From JBAVQS01 sp049694275 (GTDB taxonomy: Bacteria > Chloroflexota > Anaerolineae > UBA4142 > SHND01), in NCBI GenBank assembly GCA_049694275.1, contig JBAVQS010000134.1:1-12625 (forward strand): a DNA stretch of 12,625 bases, read 5' to 3'. Below are positions 1 through 6,569 of this stretch, piece after piece (the first letter of the stretch is position 1; the number at the start of each line of letters is the position of its first letter). The notes beneath the pieces are model-generated. The model had not been told where the DNA came from. It was given only the letters and a program-made list of their open reading frames with translations, and did no database searches. A program made the translations under genes and the position numbers.

Positions 1-44
1 GCTGGCGCAAGGACCTCCTGCGACGTTTTGGCTACAAGCTTTGA
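1..44 (+). CDS. C-terminal end of an upstream gene (partial)
   Basis: Reading from base 3, an open frame gives WRKDLLRRFGYKL and then stops with TGA at 42-44. The basic, aromatic-rich tail is plausible for a protein C-terminus, but only 13 residues are visible, so no family can be named. The other two forward frames stay open past this point for some codons, so the choice of frame rests on the clean stop just before the repeat-rich intergenic stretch. This could equally be non-coding. Confidence 0.35.
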   Translation, partial: WRKDLLRRFGYKL

Positions 45-58
45 GATACCTATACGGC

Positions 59-175
59 TCATTCCATGATTTTGTTGGCGAACGCGTAGGGGCAATTCCC
101 TCGTGGTTGCCCCAGTTGGGCGGGCACAAGGCACCGCCCCTACAGAGTCAGGGTTCGCCAACAGAGTCATTCCAT
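59..175. repeat. Nested inverted-repeat element flanked by 9-bp direct repeats (MITE-like)
   Basis: The 9-mer TCATTCCAT occurs at 59-67 and again at 167-175. Between them are perfect 11-bp inverted arms TGTTGGCGAAC (73-83) and GTTCGCCAACA (153-163). Inside these lie 8-bp arms GTAGGGGC (86-93) and GCCCCTAC (136-143). The core can also fold as two separate hairpins, 89-113 (GGGGCAA/TTGCCCC) and 118-139 (GGGCGG/CCGCCC). About 100 bp of nested palindromes between short direct repeats is the layout of a non-autonomous miniature transposable element or an intergenic palindromic repeat. No coding capacity is seen. The outer arms are not exactly symmetric relative to the direct repeats (5 bases outside on the left, 3 on the right), so the target-duplication reading is an inference. 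Confidence 0.6.
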
Positions 176-220
176 TCGGAGTGACAAAACGAGAGGTGAG
201 GAACGATTGGTGCGTTTGTG

Positions 221-248
221 TTGACGTTCCCCTTTTCTTGTGTATACT
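221..248 (+). promoter_or_regulatory. Sigma70-like promoter for glnS
   Basis: TTGACG (221-226) and TATACT (243-248) are each one base off consensus and are separated by 16 bp. Transcription would start near 255, giving a leader of about 190 nt before the glnS start codon at 448. Confidence 0.65.
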
Positions 249-254
249 ATCCGA

Positions 255-447
255 ATGATTCAAGAGGCGTAAGGAGATTGTCCCTAGATGGCACAGCCAT
301 CCGGGATGCGCCACTTTGCGCCTGCTCAGAAACTTGAAATTATTATGTCAAGTTTCTGTTCTTGAACATTCCGCCGACGCGGGATGTGGTTCTCGCAATG
401 ACAAGCGCGACTTTCCTGTCGCCCGATACAAGCCGAGGAGAGATTGG
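255..447 (+). promoter_or_regulatory. Structured glnS leader with three hairpins
   Basis: The predicted untranslated leader contains three good stems. GATGGC/GCCATC (287-301) has a 3-nt loop. CAGAAACTTGA/TCAAGTTTCTG (327-358) is 11 perfect pairs with a 10-nt loop. ACATTCCGC/GCGGGATGT (366-387) is 9 pairs including one wobble, with a 4-nt loop. None is followed by a run of T, so simple intrinsic termination is not obvious. I do not see T-box conserved sequences. The leader also carries a possible 25-codon reading frame (listed separately). The structures may regulate glnS, or they may be remnants of intergenic repeats. Confidence 0.45.
288..365 (+). CDS. Possible 25-residue leader peptide upstream of glnS
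   Basis: An ATG at 288 opens a frame of 25 codons ending in TGA at 363-365, preceded by AAGGAG (271-276) with a somewhat long 11-base spacer. The start codon lies inside the first leader hairpin, and the last third overlaps the second hairpin (327-358). Gln codons CAG occur at codons 3 and 14, and codon 14 is exactly at the foot of the second stem. That would fit a leader peptide sensing charging of tRNA-Gln(CUG). Two Gln codons are few for classic attenuation, however, and no terminator hairpin is seen. Treat as speculative. Confidence 0.25.
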   Translation: MAQPSGMRHFAPAQKLEIIMSSFCS

Positions 448-2127
448 ATGGCACCTGGAGATACCCCGGAAAAGGGTCCCGATTTTATTCGCGCAATGGT
501 CGCCGAGCAGTTGGCCGAGGGCAAGTGGAACGGGCAGGTCGTGACGCGCTTTCCCCCCGAGCCGAACGGCTATTTGCATATCGGCCACGCCAAGGCGCTC
601 TGCCTGGACTTTGGCCTTCCCGCCGATTTTGCTGGCCGTTGCCACCTGCGGTTTGACGACACGAACCCGACCAAAGAAGAGACCGAATACGTCGAATCCA
701 TCATGGCGGATATCCGCTGGCTGGGGTTTGAATGGGGCGAGCACCTTTATTATGCGTCGGACTATTTCGAGCAGCTCTACCAATGGGCGGTTCAACTGAT
801 CAAGGCGGGCAAGGCGTATGTGGACGACCTGAGCGCCGACGAGATTCGCGATTATCGCGGGACGCTCACCGAGCCGGGCCGCGAGAGCCCATATCGCAAC
901 CGCTCGGCGGAAGAGAACCTCGACCTCTTTGCCCGGATGCGCGCCGGCGAATTTCCCGACGGCGCGCGGACGCTGCGCGCAAAAATCGACATGGCCTCGC
1001 CCAACCTGAACCTGCGCGATCCGGTCATGTACCGCATCCGCCGCGCCCCGCATCACCGGACCGGCGACGCCTGGTGCATTTATCCGATGTATGATTGGGC
1101 GCACGGCCAATCTGATTCCATCGAGGGGGTGACGCACTCGCTCTGCTCCATGGAGTATGAGGACCACCGGCCACTGTATGACTGGTTTATCGAACAGCTC
1201 GGCATCCATCACCCGCAGCAGATCGAGTTTGCCCGCCTGAACGTCAGCTATACCATGCTGAGCAAGCGCAAGCTGCTCCAACTCGTCAAAGAGGGCGTGG
1301 TCGCGGGCTGGGATGACCCGCGCATGCCGACGCTCTCCGCCTTTCGCCGGCGCGGCTATACCCCCGGGTCGATTCGCGATTTTTGCGACCGGATCGGCGT
1401 AGGCAAAACGCAGAACGTCATCGAGGTCTCGCTCCTTGAGCACTGCGTTCGCGATGAATTGAATCGCTGCGCGCCGCGGATGATGGCGGTGCTGCACCCG
1501 CTCAAGGTCGTGATCGAGAATTATCCGGAAGGCCAGGTTGAAGAGCTGCAAGCCGTGAACAATCCCGAAGACCCGGCGATGGGGACGCGCCAGGTCCCCT
1601 TTGCCCGCGAGCTCTGGATCGACCAGGACGATTTCCGCGAAAATCCGCCCAAGAAATATTTCCGCCTGTCGCCGGGCGCCGAAGTCCGCCTGCGCTATAG
1701 CTATATCATCCGGTGCACCGGCGTGGTCAAGGACGAACAGACCGGGGAGATTCGGGAGGTACGCTGCACCTATGACCCTTCGACCCTGAACGGCGGGCCG
1801 GAAGGGCGCAAGGTCAAGGGGACCATTCACTGGGTCTCGGCAGCGCACGCGCAATCGGCCGAGGTGCGGCTCTATGACCGCCTGTTCCTCACCCCCAAGC
1901 CGGATGAGGACGAGGACTGGAAGGCGCACCTCAATCCAAACTCGCTCGAAAAGGTCACCGCGCTGATCGAGCCGGGATTGGCGCGCGCCCGCGTGGGCGA
2001 GCACTACCAGTTCGAGCGCACCGGCTATTTTGCCGTCGACCCGGACTCGACCCCCGAACGGCTCGTTTTCAACCGGACCGTCCCCCTGCGCGACACCTGG
2101 GGCAAGATCGAAAAAGCAGACCAATAA
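448..2127 (+). CDS. glnS: Glutaminyl-tRNA synthetase (GlnRS)
   Basis: This class I aminoacyl-tRNA synthetase attaches glutamine to tRNA-Gln in the cytoplasm, using ATP. The 559-residue product matches the usual bacterial GlnRS length of about 550. The class I signature PEPNGYLHIGH (37-47, HIGH at 44-47) opens the Rossmann fold. The second catalytic loop reads TMLSKRKL (269-276; the KMSKS equivalent, MLSKR), close to the usual GlnRS MSKRK. The C-terminal half is the beta-barrel anticodon-binding region. The ATG at 448 was chosen because GAGGAG lies 7 bases upstream and the protein then begins just before the conserved domain; in-frame starts further upstream would add an unconserved extension made of leader sequence. 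A sensor kinase gene starts 4 bases after the stop and tRNA-Gln lies 2.4 kb downstream. Having GlnRS implies direct charging rather than sole reliance on the GatCAB amidation route. Confidence 0.97.
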   Translation: MAPGDTPEKGPDFIRAMVAEQLAEGKWNGQVVTRFPPEPNGYLHIGHAKALCLDFGLPADFAGRCHLRFDDTNPTKEETEYVESIMADIRWLGFEWGEHLYYASDYFEQLYQWAVQLIKAGKAYVDDLSADEIRDYRGTLTEPGRESPYRNRSAEENLDLFARMRAGEFPDGARTLRAKIDMASPNLNLRDPVMYRIRRAPHHRTGDAWCIYPMYDWAHGQSDSIEGVTHSLCSMEYEDHRPLYDWFIEQLGIHHPQQIEFARLNVSYTMLSKRKLLQLVKEGVVAGWDDPRMPTLSAFRRRGYTPGSIRDFCDRIGVGKTQNVIEVSLLEHCVRDELNRCAPRMMAVLHPLKVVIENYPEGQVEELQAVNNPEDPAMGTRQVPFARELWIDQDDFRENPPKKYFRLSPGAEVRLRYSYIIRCTGVVKDEQTGEIREVRCTYDPSTLNGGPEGRKVKGTIHWVSAAHAQSAEVRLYDRLFLTPKPDEDEDWKAHLNPNSLEKVTALIEPGLARARVGEHYQFERTGYFAVDPDSTPERLVFNRTVPLRDTWGKIEKADQ

Positions 2128-2131
2128 CATC

Positions 2132-4432
2132 ATGAATACGGCCGCCGTCATCCCCGGCAACGCTTCGCCCGTTCTGACCGTGCAAGAGATCGAACAACGG
2201 TTACGGCGGGTCACGCTCTTTGCTGCGCGCCTGCAGCTTTTCTTTTCCAGCGCGCTCGTCTGGCTCATCTTTATATTTAGCGCGCTCCCGGGGGGCGTTC
2301 CCCCGCTCTTGCCGACCCTCGCGCTGATCCTCTGGCTGGTCGGCGTCACCCTCGGGCTCTCTTTTATCGCGCTGCGCAGTCACCCGGATTTCCTGACCGG
2401 GCCCGCCGCCGGACGCATCGCGCTCGCCACGACCATCGTCACCGCGCTGCTGGCCACATTCCTTGCGCGCGATTCACACAGCGACTTTTATCTCGTCTAT
2501 TTCTTTCCCGTGGTCGTCGCCAGCGTCTATTACGGGCTGCGCGGCGGGTTGGCGACCGCTACCCTGGGCACCCTTTCGTATATCTTTCTGGCGGTGGTCC
2601 TGAATGGCGTTTTCCCCGGCCAGCTCCTGGCCACCCCGCTGCTCGGACGCATTCTCTACCTGTTTGCGCTGGCGGGCGCGCTGGGTGTGGGGGCGGAGGG
2701 GCAGCTCGCGCTCATTAAAGAACTGCGGCGCGCGTATCAAGAGCTCTGTAATACGACGCAGGAGCTCGAAACCACCCGCACCGCCCTCGCCCGCCGGGTC
2801 GAAGAGGCCGAATCCCTCGCGCTCGTCGCGCGCGAGTTCACTTCGACCTTTGATACGGAACAGGTCCTGCGCATCGTACTCGAACAGATCCAGAGCATCA
2901 TGCGGACTGAGGCGGCGACCCTCATGCTTGTCGACGAGCAGACGAACGAGCTGGTCTTTCAGATTCCAATCGGGTCCAAGCGTCCCGAGCTGCAGGGATA
3001 CCGGCTGACCATCGGACAGGGGGTGGCGGGAATTGCAGCGCAGACCGGCCAGCCGGTGCGCGTGGACAATACGACCCAGGATGGCCGGCATTTCAAAGAG
3101 GTGGACCAGCAGAGCGGATTCCAGACCCGCTCCATTCTTTGCGTCCCCATGAAAAACAAGGAGCGGGTGATCGGCGTCATCGAAGTGTTGAACAAGGCAG
3201 AAGGTCCTTTTACCGACGACGATGTCAAGCTCCTGGGTGAGTTCTCCCAGTGGGCCGCGATTGCGCTCGAGAACGCCCACCTGTACCAGGACCTGCAGCA
3301 TAGCATGACCGACCTGCAAAAGGTGCACGAGCAGATGCTCCGGGCGGAACCGCTGCGCGCGCTCGGGCAGATGGCGGGCGGCATCGCCCACGATTTCAAC
3401 AACCTGCTGACGATCATCCTCGCCGAAGCGCAGGTGCTCCGGTCGAGCCCACACGACACGCGCGATCTCGCCTCGTTTCAGCGGATTGAACAGGCCGCAC
3501 GCGACGCCTCGGACACGGTCCGCCGGATTCAGGAATATACGCGCAAGCGTCGGGATACGCCGCGCCAGACGATCCACATCGACCACCTCATCCGGGAAGC
3601 GGTGGAGATCACGCGCCCGCGCTGGCAACCGGTGGCGCAGTTGACGCTCCAGCTCCAATCGCAGGGCCAGGTGCTCGGCGACGCGGTCGAGCTACGCGAG
3701 GTTATGACCAACCTGATCTTTAACGCGGTGGATGCGTCGGTCCCGGATTGCCCTTGCAAAATAACGATCACGACGCGGCGGATCGATCACCTCTGGGTAT
3801 TGGTCACCGTCGAGGACAATGGCACCGGTATTCCGCCGGATGTGCAGGCGCGCATCTTTGATCCCTATTTCACGACCAAACCGGAAGGGACTGGATTGGG
3901 CCTCAGCATGGCCCGTAATATTATCACCGGTCACGGCGGCGACATTCGCGTGACCAGTCCCGTGCTCTTGGATGACAGTGGGGGCAGTGGGACGCGCTTT
4001 GGCATTCGCCTGCCCCTGGTGATCGACGAACCGGCGCATACCGATGGAGGCAAAACAGCCATGACCAGGCTCATTCTACTTGTGGACGATGACCCCAATA
4101 TCTTGCTGGCCACTTCCAAGTTATTGGCGTTGGGCGGCTATCAGGTGGAGACGGCGCGCACCACCGCCGAGGTGGACCGGCAACTGCCGCGCGCCGATTT
4201 CGACCTCATCATGACTGACCTGAGCATGCCCGAGCAGACGGGGTGGGAGATCGCCAAACGGTCCAAAGAGCTCTACCCCAATCGCCCCGTCTTTATGGTC
4301 ACCGCTTGGGGCGACAGTCTGAGCATGGACGGGGAGCGGAAGGGATTGGTGGATGGGGTGCTCACGAAACCCTTTACGAGCCGGGACCTGGATAACTTGC
4401 TGAACAAACTCAAGCAGAGCGGAAAAAAATAG
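2132..4432 (+). CDS. Membrane hybrid sensor histidine kinase (GAF-HisKA-HATPase-receiver)
   Basis: This 766-residue signalling protein has about six hydrophobic segments (residues ~33-187), a coiled-coil linker, a GAF sensory domain (~228-386), a HisKA domain with phospho-acceptor His420 in GGIAHDFNN, and a HATPase domain with N box around N531, G1 box DNGTGI at 562 and G2 box GTGLGLS at 586-592. A C-terminal receiver has acidic pocket residues D652-D654, phospho-acceptor D696 (MTDLSMP) and conserved K746. All catalytic residues are present. There is no DNA-binding output domain, so the partner regulator must be elsewhere. The start 4 bases after glnS suggests co-transcription; only a weak ribosome-binding site is visible, so translation may be coupled. 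The ligand is unknown. An internal ATG at 4061 with GGAGG 10 bases upstream could release the receiver alone. Confidence 0.92.
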   Translation: MNTAAVIPGNASPVLTVQEIEQRLRRVTLFAARLQLFFSSALVWLIFIFSALPGGVPPLLPTLALILWLVGVTLGLSFIALRSHPDFLTGPAAGRIALATTIVTALLATFLARDSHSDFYLVYFFPVVVASVYYGLRGGLATATLGTLSYIFLAVVLNGVFPGQLLATPLLGRILYLFALAGALGVGAEGQLALIKELRRAYQELCNTTQELETTRTALARRVEEAESLALVAREFTSTFDTEQVLRIVLEQIQSIMRTEAATLMLVDEQTNELVFQIPIGSKRPELQGYRLTIGQGVAGIAAQTGQPVRVDNTTQDGRHFKEVDQQSGFQTRSILCVPMKNKERVIGVIEVLNKAEGPFTDDDVKLLGEFSQWAAIALENAHLYQDLQHSMTDLQKVHEQMLRAEPLRALGQMAGGIAHDFNNLLTIILAEAQVLRSSPHDTRDLASFQRIEQAARDASDTVRRIQEYTRKRRDTPRQTIHIDHLIREAVEITRPRWQPVAQLTLQLQSQGQVLGDAVELREVMTNLIFNAVDASVPDCPCKITITTRRIDHLWVLVTVEDNGTGIPPDVQARIFDPYFTTKPEGTGLGLSMARNIITGHGGDIRVTSPVLLDDSGGSGTRFGIRLPLVIDEPAHTDGGKTAMTRLILLVDDDPNILLATSKLLALGGYQVETARTTAEVDRQLPRADFDLIMTDLSMPEQTGWEIAKRSKELYPNRPVFMVTAWGDSLSMDGERKGLVDGVLTKPFTSRDLDNLLNKLKQSGKK

Positions 4433-4472
4433 ACCGGAAGCCGGGAGCGATTTCAGCTCGCCCGCGTAAAAA

Positions 4473-4501
4473 TTGCACAATCATTTGAATCATGGTAAAA
4501 T
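4473..4501 (+). promoter_or_regulatory. Promoter for tRNA-Gln
   Basis: A -10 TAAAAT (4496-4501, 5 of 6 consensus) lies 17 bp after a weak -35 TTGCAC (4473-4478). The predicted start near 4508 is just 7 bases before the mature tRNA 5' end, which is typical spacing. The stretch between the kinase stop and this site (4433-4472) holds a short GAGC/GCTC hairpin (4445-4459) without a T run. Confidence 0.5.
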
Positions 4502-4514
4502 ATTTCCGCTTCAT

Positions 4515-4586
4515 TGGGAGATGGTGCAACCGGCAGCACGACTGACTCTGGATCAGTTGATTGGGGTTCGAATCCCTGTCTCCCAG
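4515..4586 (+). tRNA. tRNA-Gln (anticodon CUG)
   Basis: A full cloverleaf can be drawn. The acceptor stem TGGGAGA/TCTCCCA (4515-4521 with 4579-4585) has the discriminator G4586. The D arm is GTGC/GCAC, and the anticodon stem is ACTGA/TCAGT around the 7-base loop CTCTGGA, giving anticodon CTG (4548-4550), which reads CAG codons. The T loop is TTCGAAT (4567-4573). The weak U1-A72 pair and G73 are the identity features known for bacterial tRNA-Gln recognised by GlnRS. The CCA end is not encoded. It is the boundary between the glnS region and the minus-strand gene block, and tRNA genes are frequent integration sites. Confidence 0.95.
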
Positions 4587-4646
4587 TTTGCGTCTCTTCG
4601 GTTGTAAATGTGCGGGCTAGCACGAACACAGAGGGGACCATCATGG

Positions 4647-4687
4647 AATCGCTGGCACTTGCAGGTGCTGGCGATTTCTTTTTATTT
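4647..4687 (+). terminator. Rho-independent terminator after tRNA-Gln
   Basis: A 12-pair stem (4647-4658 with 4665-4676, two U-G wobbles in the middle) with a 6-base loop is followed on the + strand by TCTTTTTATTT. It would end tRNA-Gln transcription. On the - strand the two wobbles become mismatches and no T run follows, so it should not serve the converging operon well. Confidence 0.75.
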
Positions 4688-4949
4688 ACCGAGAGGAACG
4701 CTTCGATTGTACGGCGACAGAACGTCCCTGAACCTTCTCTGCAAACTCAACCGCGCTGGACGTATAGACAAGAATGGGGGAGTTGACCGCGCCGGTTTTC
4801 CGCCAGCCCTTCAACTTCCCCTCTTTGAACAAGCGCGTGACCTCCATCACAGAAATCCGTAACAAAGTTGCGGTCTCAGATGATGTAAGTTCTTCCTTTT
4901 GCAGTAAGTCGAACATCTCGCTCCTCTTGGCGGAATCTGTTTTTGGCAT
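4686..4949 (-). CDS. Small helix-turn-helix DNA-binding protein (excisionase/MerR-like fold)
   Basis: The product is 87 residues. Residues ~21-46 (LTSSETATLLRISVMEVTRL) read as a helix-turn-helix of the excisionase-type winged family, followed by a wing-like segment GWRKTG...ILVYTSSAVEFAEK and a basic tail. Such proteins are regulators or recombination directionality factors. The ATG at 4949 was chosen because it sits behind a GGGGGTGG-rich ribosome-binding site; a GTG two codons upstream is possible but too close to that site. The gene has its own promoter with an inverted repeat over the -10, consistent with self-repression. It is the last gene before the tRNA, converging on it. No integrase is seen beside it, so an excision role is only a possibility. 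Confidence 0.75.
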   Translation of the reverse strand: MPKTDSAKRSEMFDLLQKEELTSSETATLLRISVMEVTRLFKEGKLKGWRKTGAVNSPILVYTSSAVEFAEKVQGRSVAVQSKRSSR

Positions 4950-4969
4950 ATCCACCCCCTCTTAACGAG

Positions 4970-5006
4970 CATGTCTAGTATAACATGTAATGCTGCGCCC
5001 TGTCAA
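4970..5006 (-). promoter_or_regulatory. Promoter with inverted-repeat operator for the 87-residue HTH gene
   Basis: On the - strand TTGACA (5006-5001) and TATACT (4982-4977) are separated by 18 bp, ahead of the HTH gene starting at 4949. An inverted repeat CATGT (4970-4974) and ACATG (4983-4987) is centred exactly on the -10 hexamer, as expected of a repressor operator. Autoregulation by the downstream HTH protein is inferred. Confidence 0.65.
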
Positions 5007-5070
5007 GATGCACTTTTAGCATGAGAAAAGTTTTGGGGTTGGATATTGGAATGGATAGAATGCTATCGCG

Positions 5071-5388
5071 CTATTCATCATCTGATTGGTCTACTGCCCT
5101 ACTGCGCGGCTTTCGGGGAAGGTGGGTGTTCTCGTATTTTTCAAAGTCGCCCATGTCAACAAGTATTCCCAATGGCAACACTTCGAGGCGAACACCGCGC
5201 ACGCGTCCGTCGTGGACAAGTCGGATAACAGAATCGCGGGTAAGCCCGGACCGATAGGCGACATCTGCAGGCGTGCGGTAGCGCCGGCCGGCGATGTGGA
5301 ATTCGCCTCCGGGCTCAATGGTGATTTTGGTATCCAGCGCGATGATTGGGAGCTTGTGTCGCGGCATGGTGGTGTGTAAGTTCAGCAT
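5071..5388 (-). CDS. Small helix-turn-helix DNA-binding protein, second copy type
   Basis: The product is 105 residues. Residues ~39-66 (TPADVAYRSGLTRDSVIRLV) form a predicted helix-turn-helix of the excisionase-like type, followed by a wing-like stretch VRGVRLEVLPLGILVD and an acidic tail. Its layout resembles the next gene downstream, but the sequences differ, so the two are at most distant paralogues. The start at 5388 is supported only by a modest GAGAG upstream; ATG at 5367 is an alternative without a visible ribosome-binding site. It is preceded by a 126-base gap holding a very stable hairpin and a loose inverted repeat CCATTC (5429-5434)/GAATGG (5452-5457) that could be an operator. 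Probably a regulator; target unknown. Confidence 0.65.
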   Translation of the reverse strand: MLNLHTTMPRHKLPIIALDTKITIEPGGEFHIAGRRYRTPADVAYRSGLTRDSVIRLVHDGRVRGVRLEVLPLGILVDMGDFEKYENTHLPRKPRSRAVDQSDDE

Positions 5389-5471
5389 ATTATACTCTCA
5401 AACCTCCAGATTACCGTCTTGGCTTGGGCCATTCTATGTACTCCAATTGTGGAATGGTTAGACCTGCCCGG

Positions 5472-5500
5472 AGCCCGCGCCGCGATTCGCGGCGCGGGCT
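5472..5500. terminator. Very stable GC hairpin between operon and HTH genes
   Basis: A perfect 13-bp stem (5472-5484 with 5488-5500) made almost wholly of G and C surrounds a 3-base loop. It lies 14 bases after the stop of the last gene of the long operon on the - strand. No T run follows on either strand, so it is not a classic intrinsic terminator. It may pause polymerase, protect the operon mRNA 3' end, or partly insulate the downstream HTH gene. Confidence 0.55.
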
Positions 5501-5514
5501 GAATCCACGGGGGC

Positions 5515-5748
5515 CTATTTCTCAATTCCGATCCAGACGTAATTGGGCAGGACGGTTGACGACGCGCTCAGGGTGACATTGGGCAAAAGCGTGTCGTCCT
5601 CCGGCTTGCGCCGCGCAAATTCATCCACGTTGATAAAAGCCTTGTCGGGGACGATCCCGAACTTGACCTGATAGCGGGCGGCCGCCTCGGCTACCTTGCG
5701 GGCGATCGGTATCGGTTCATCGTCATACCACATCAATCCCTGTTTCAT
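5515..5748 (-). CDS. Small conserved-looking protein of unknown function, translationally coupled
   Basis: The product is 77 residues, beginning MKQGLMWYDDEP with a GLMWYDD...IARKVAEAAARY segment. I associate this pattern with small uncharacterised proteins in mobile or phage-like loci, but cannot assign a function. A helix around 15-30 is followed by a beta-rich C-terminal part ending VWIGIEK. The ATG at 5748 overlaps the stop of the upstream gene as ATGA, and AAAGGAG lies 5 bases before it, which fixes the start and implies coupled translation. It is the last member of the ten-gene operon, before the stable hairpin. Confidence 0.7.
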   Translation of the reverse strand: MKQGLMWYDDEPIPIARKVAEAAARYQVKFGIVPDKAFINVDEFARRKPEDDTLLPNVTLSASSTVLPNYVWIGIEK

Positions 5749-6530
5749 ATTGCTCCTTTCAGTTGGCCCGCGCCGCTGATCCATTCGGCGGTCTCGTCAA
5801 TCGCTGCCTGGACTTCCTCGTTTGTCACCTCGTCAAACTTTGGGAGCATCTTGGCTGGATAGCCGAGTTTGTCCGCTTCCATGCGCAAGTTGATCAGCCG
5901 CGCCTCCAGATCCTTGCGTTCTTTGCGCGCCGCGATCTTCTCAGTCAGGAACGCAATGCTCGCTTTGATTTGTTCGGCTTGCTCATCGATCACATCGACC
6001 GACCATCCCCTCACCTGCTCTGGAAGCCATTTATCCTGATCCTGTCCAATTTCTTTCAGGAGCGCCTCCTCTTCTTTGCGCAGCGTTCGCAAATCAGCCA
6101 GCTTGCGTTGGCGGATCGCTTCATTGGCCTGGGCCTCGGCGGTACTGGCCGGCTGGCCGGGCTTGCGCACGCCGGTAATCTCGATGGTCTCCTGGCCGCC
6201 GAACTGTTTCAAGGTCTTGCGGGTGAGTGTCAACACGCAGCCCTTGACCGCGGCGGGATCATCGCCAACGGCTTTGACCAACGCCTTGCGGTTGGTCGTA
6301 TTCAAGGTAAACGGCTTGAGCGGGACCTCACGGAAATAGAGAACCAGCGTGTTGTTGAATTCGGGTGGGGTATCATCCTCATCCCCGGCAATCACCTCGA
6401 CGCGGTCGCGGGTGGGCGTGCGAATCTGCCCGACCAGCTTGACGGTAAAGAGGTTGGGACCCGCAGCAAGGTGTGCGGGCTTGAGTCGTGTGTCGTAATC
6501 GGAAAATGAATGTTTCCCTGGCTTGCTCAT
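5745..6530 (-). CDS. Phage/plasmid-type protein with LNTTN motif and coiled-coil tail
   Basis: The product is 261 residues. The N-terminal ~120 residues look like a compact beta-rich domain carrying YFREVPLKPFTLNTTN (65-80) followed by VKGCVLTLT. The pattern 'Kp..LN.tN...l.....d....kG..v.L' is one I recognise from uncharacterised proteins common in phages and plasmids. Residues ~130-225 are strongly charged and helical, likely coiled coil, so the protein may multimerise or bridge partners. The ATG at 6530 was chosen for its strong GGAGGAGG site. A 7-bp hairpin (6545-6562) stands just upstream of that site. It follows the methyltransferase-like gene by 39 bases and overlaps the next gene by 4. 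A role in DNA handling is an inference from the company it keeps. Confidence 0.75.
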   Translation of the reverse strand: MSKPGKHSFSDYDTRLKPAHLAAGPNLFTVKLVGQIRTPTRDRVEVIAGDEDDTPPEFNNTLVLYFREVPLKPFTLNTTNRKALVKAVGDDPAAVKGCVLTLTRKTLKQFGGQETIEITGVRKPGQPASTAEAQANEAIRQRKLADLRTLRKEEEALLKEIGQDQDKWLPEQVRGWSVDVIDEQAEQIKASIAFLTEKIAARKERKDLEARLINLRMEADKLGYPAKMLPKFDEVTNEEVQAAIDETAEWISGAGQLKGAI

Positions 6531-6544
6531 GATTCCTCCTCCTG

Positions 6545-6562
6545 GGTTGTCCACGGACAACC
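6545..6562 (-). promoter_or_regulatory. Hairpin upstream of the 261-residue gene's ribosome-binding site
   Basis: GGTTGTC (6545-6551) and GACAACC (6556-6562) make 7 perfect pairs around a 4-base loop, within the 39-base gap between two operon genes. The strong GGAGGAGG site follows directly on the - strand. It is likely an mRNA-stabilising or translation-tuning structure. Confidence 0.5.
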
Positions 6563-6569
6563 TTGCTGA

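Noticed and set aside
255..447. T-box riboswitch upstream of glnS
   Set aside because: An aminoacyl-tRNA synthetase with a long structured leader invites this, but I do not see the T-box conserved sequence or a terminator with a T run.
343..2349. A 668-codon open frame on the - strand opposite glnS
   Set aside because: It is an antisense shadow of a clear GlnRS gene. GC-rich codon use leaves the opposite frame open; the protein has no recognisable domain.
5012..5031. ACTTTT/AAAAGT hairpin as terminator after the 105-residue HTH gene
   Set aside because: The stem is only six A-T-rich pairs and no T run follows on the - strand.
5389..5394. TATAAT directly before the ATG of the 105-residue HTH gene as its -10
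   Set aside because: Transcription would begin at or inside the start codon, and no -35 is found at 16-18 bp. Probably chance.
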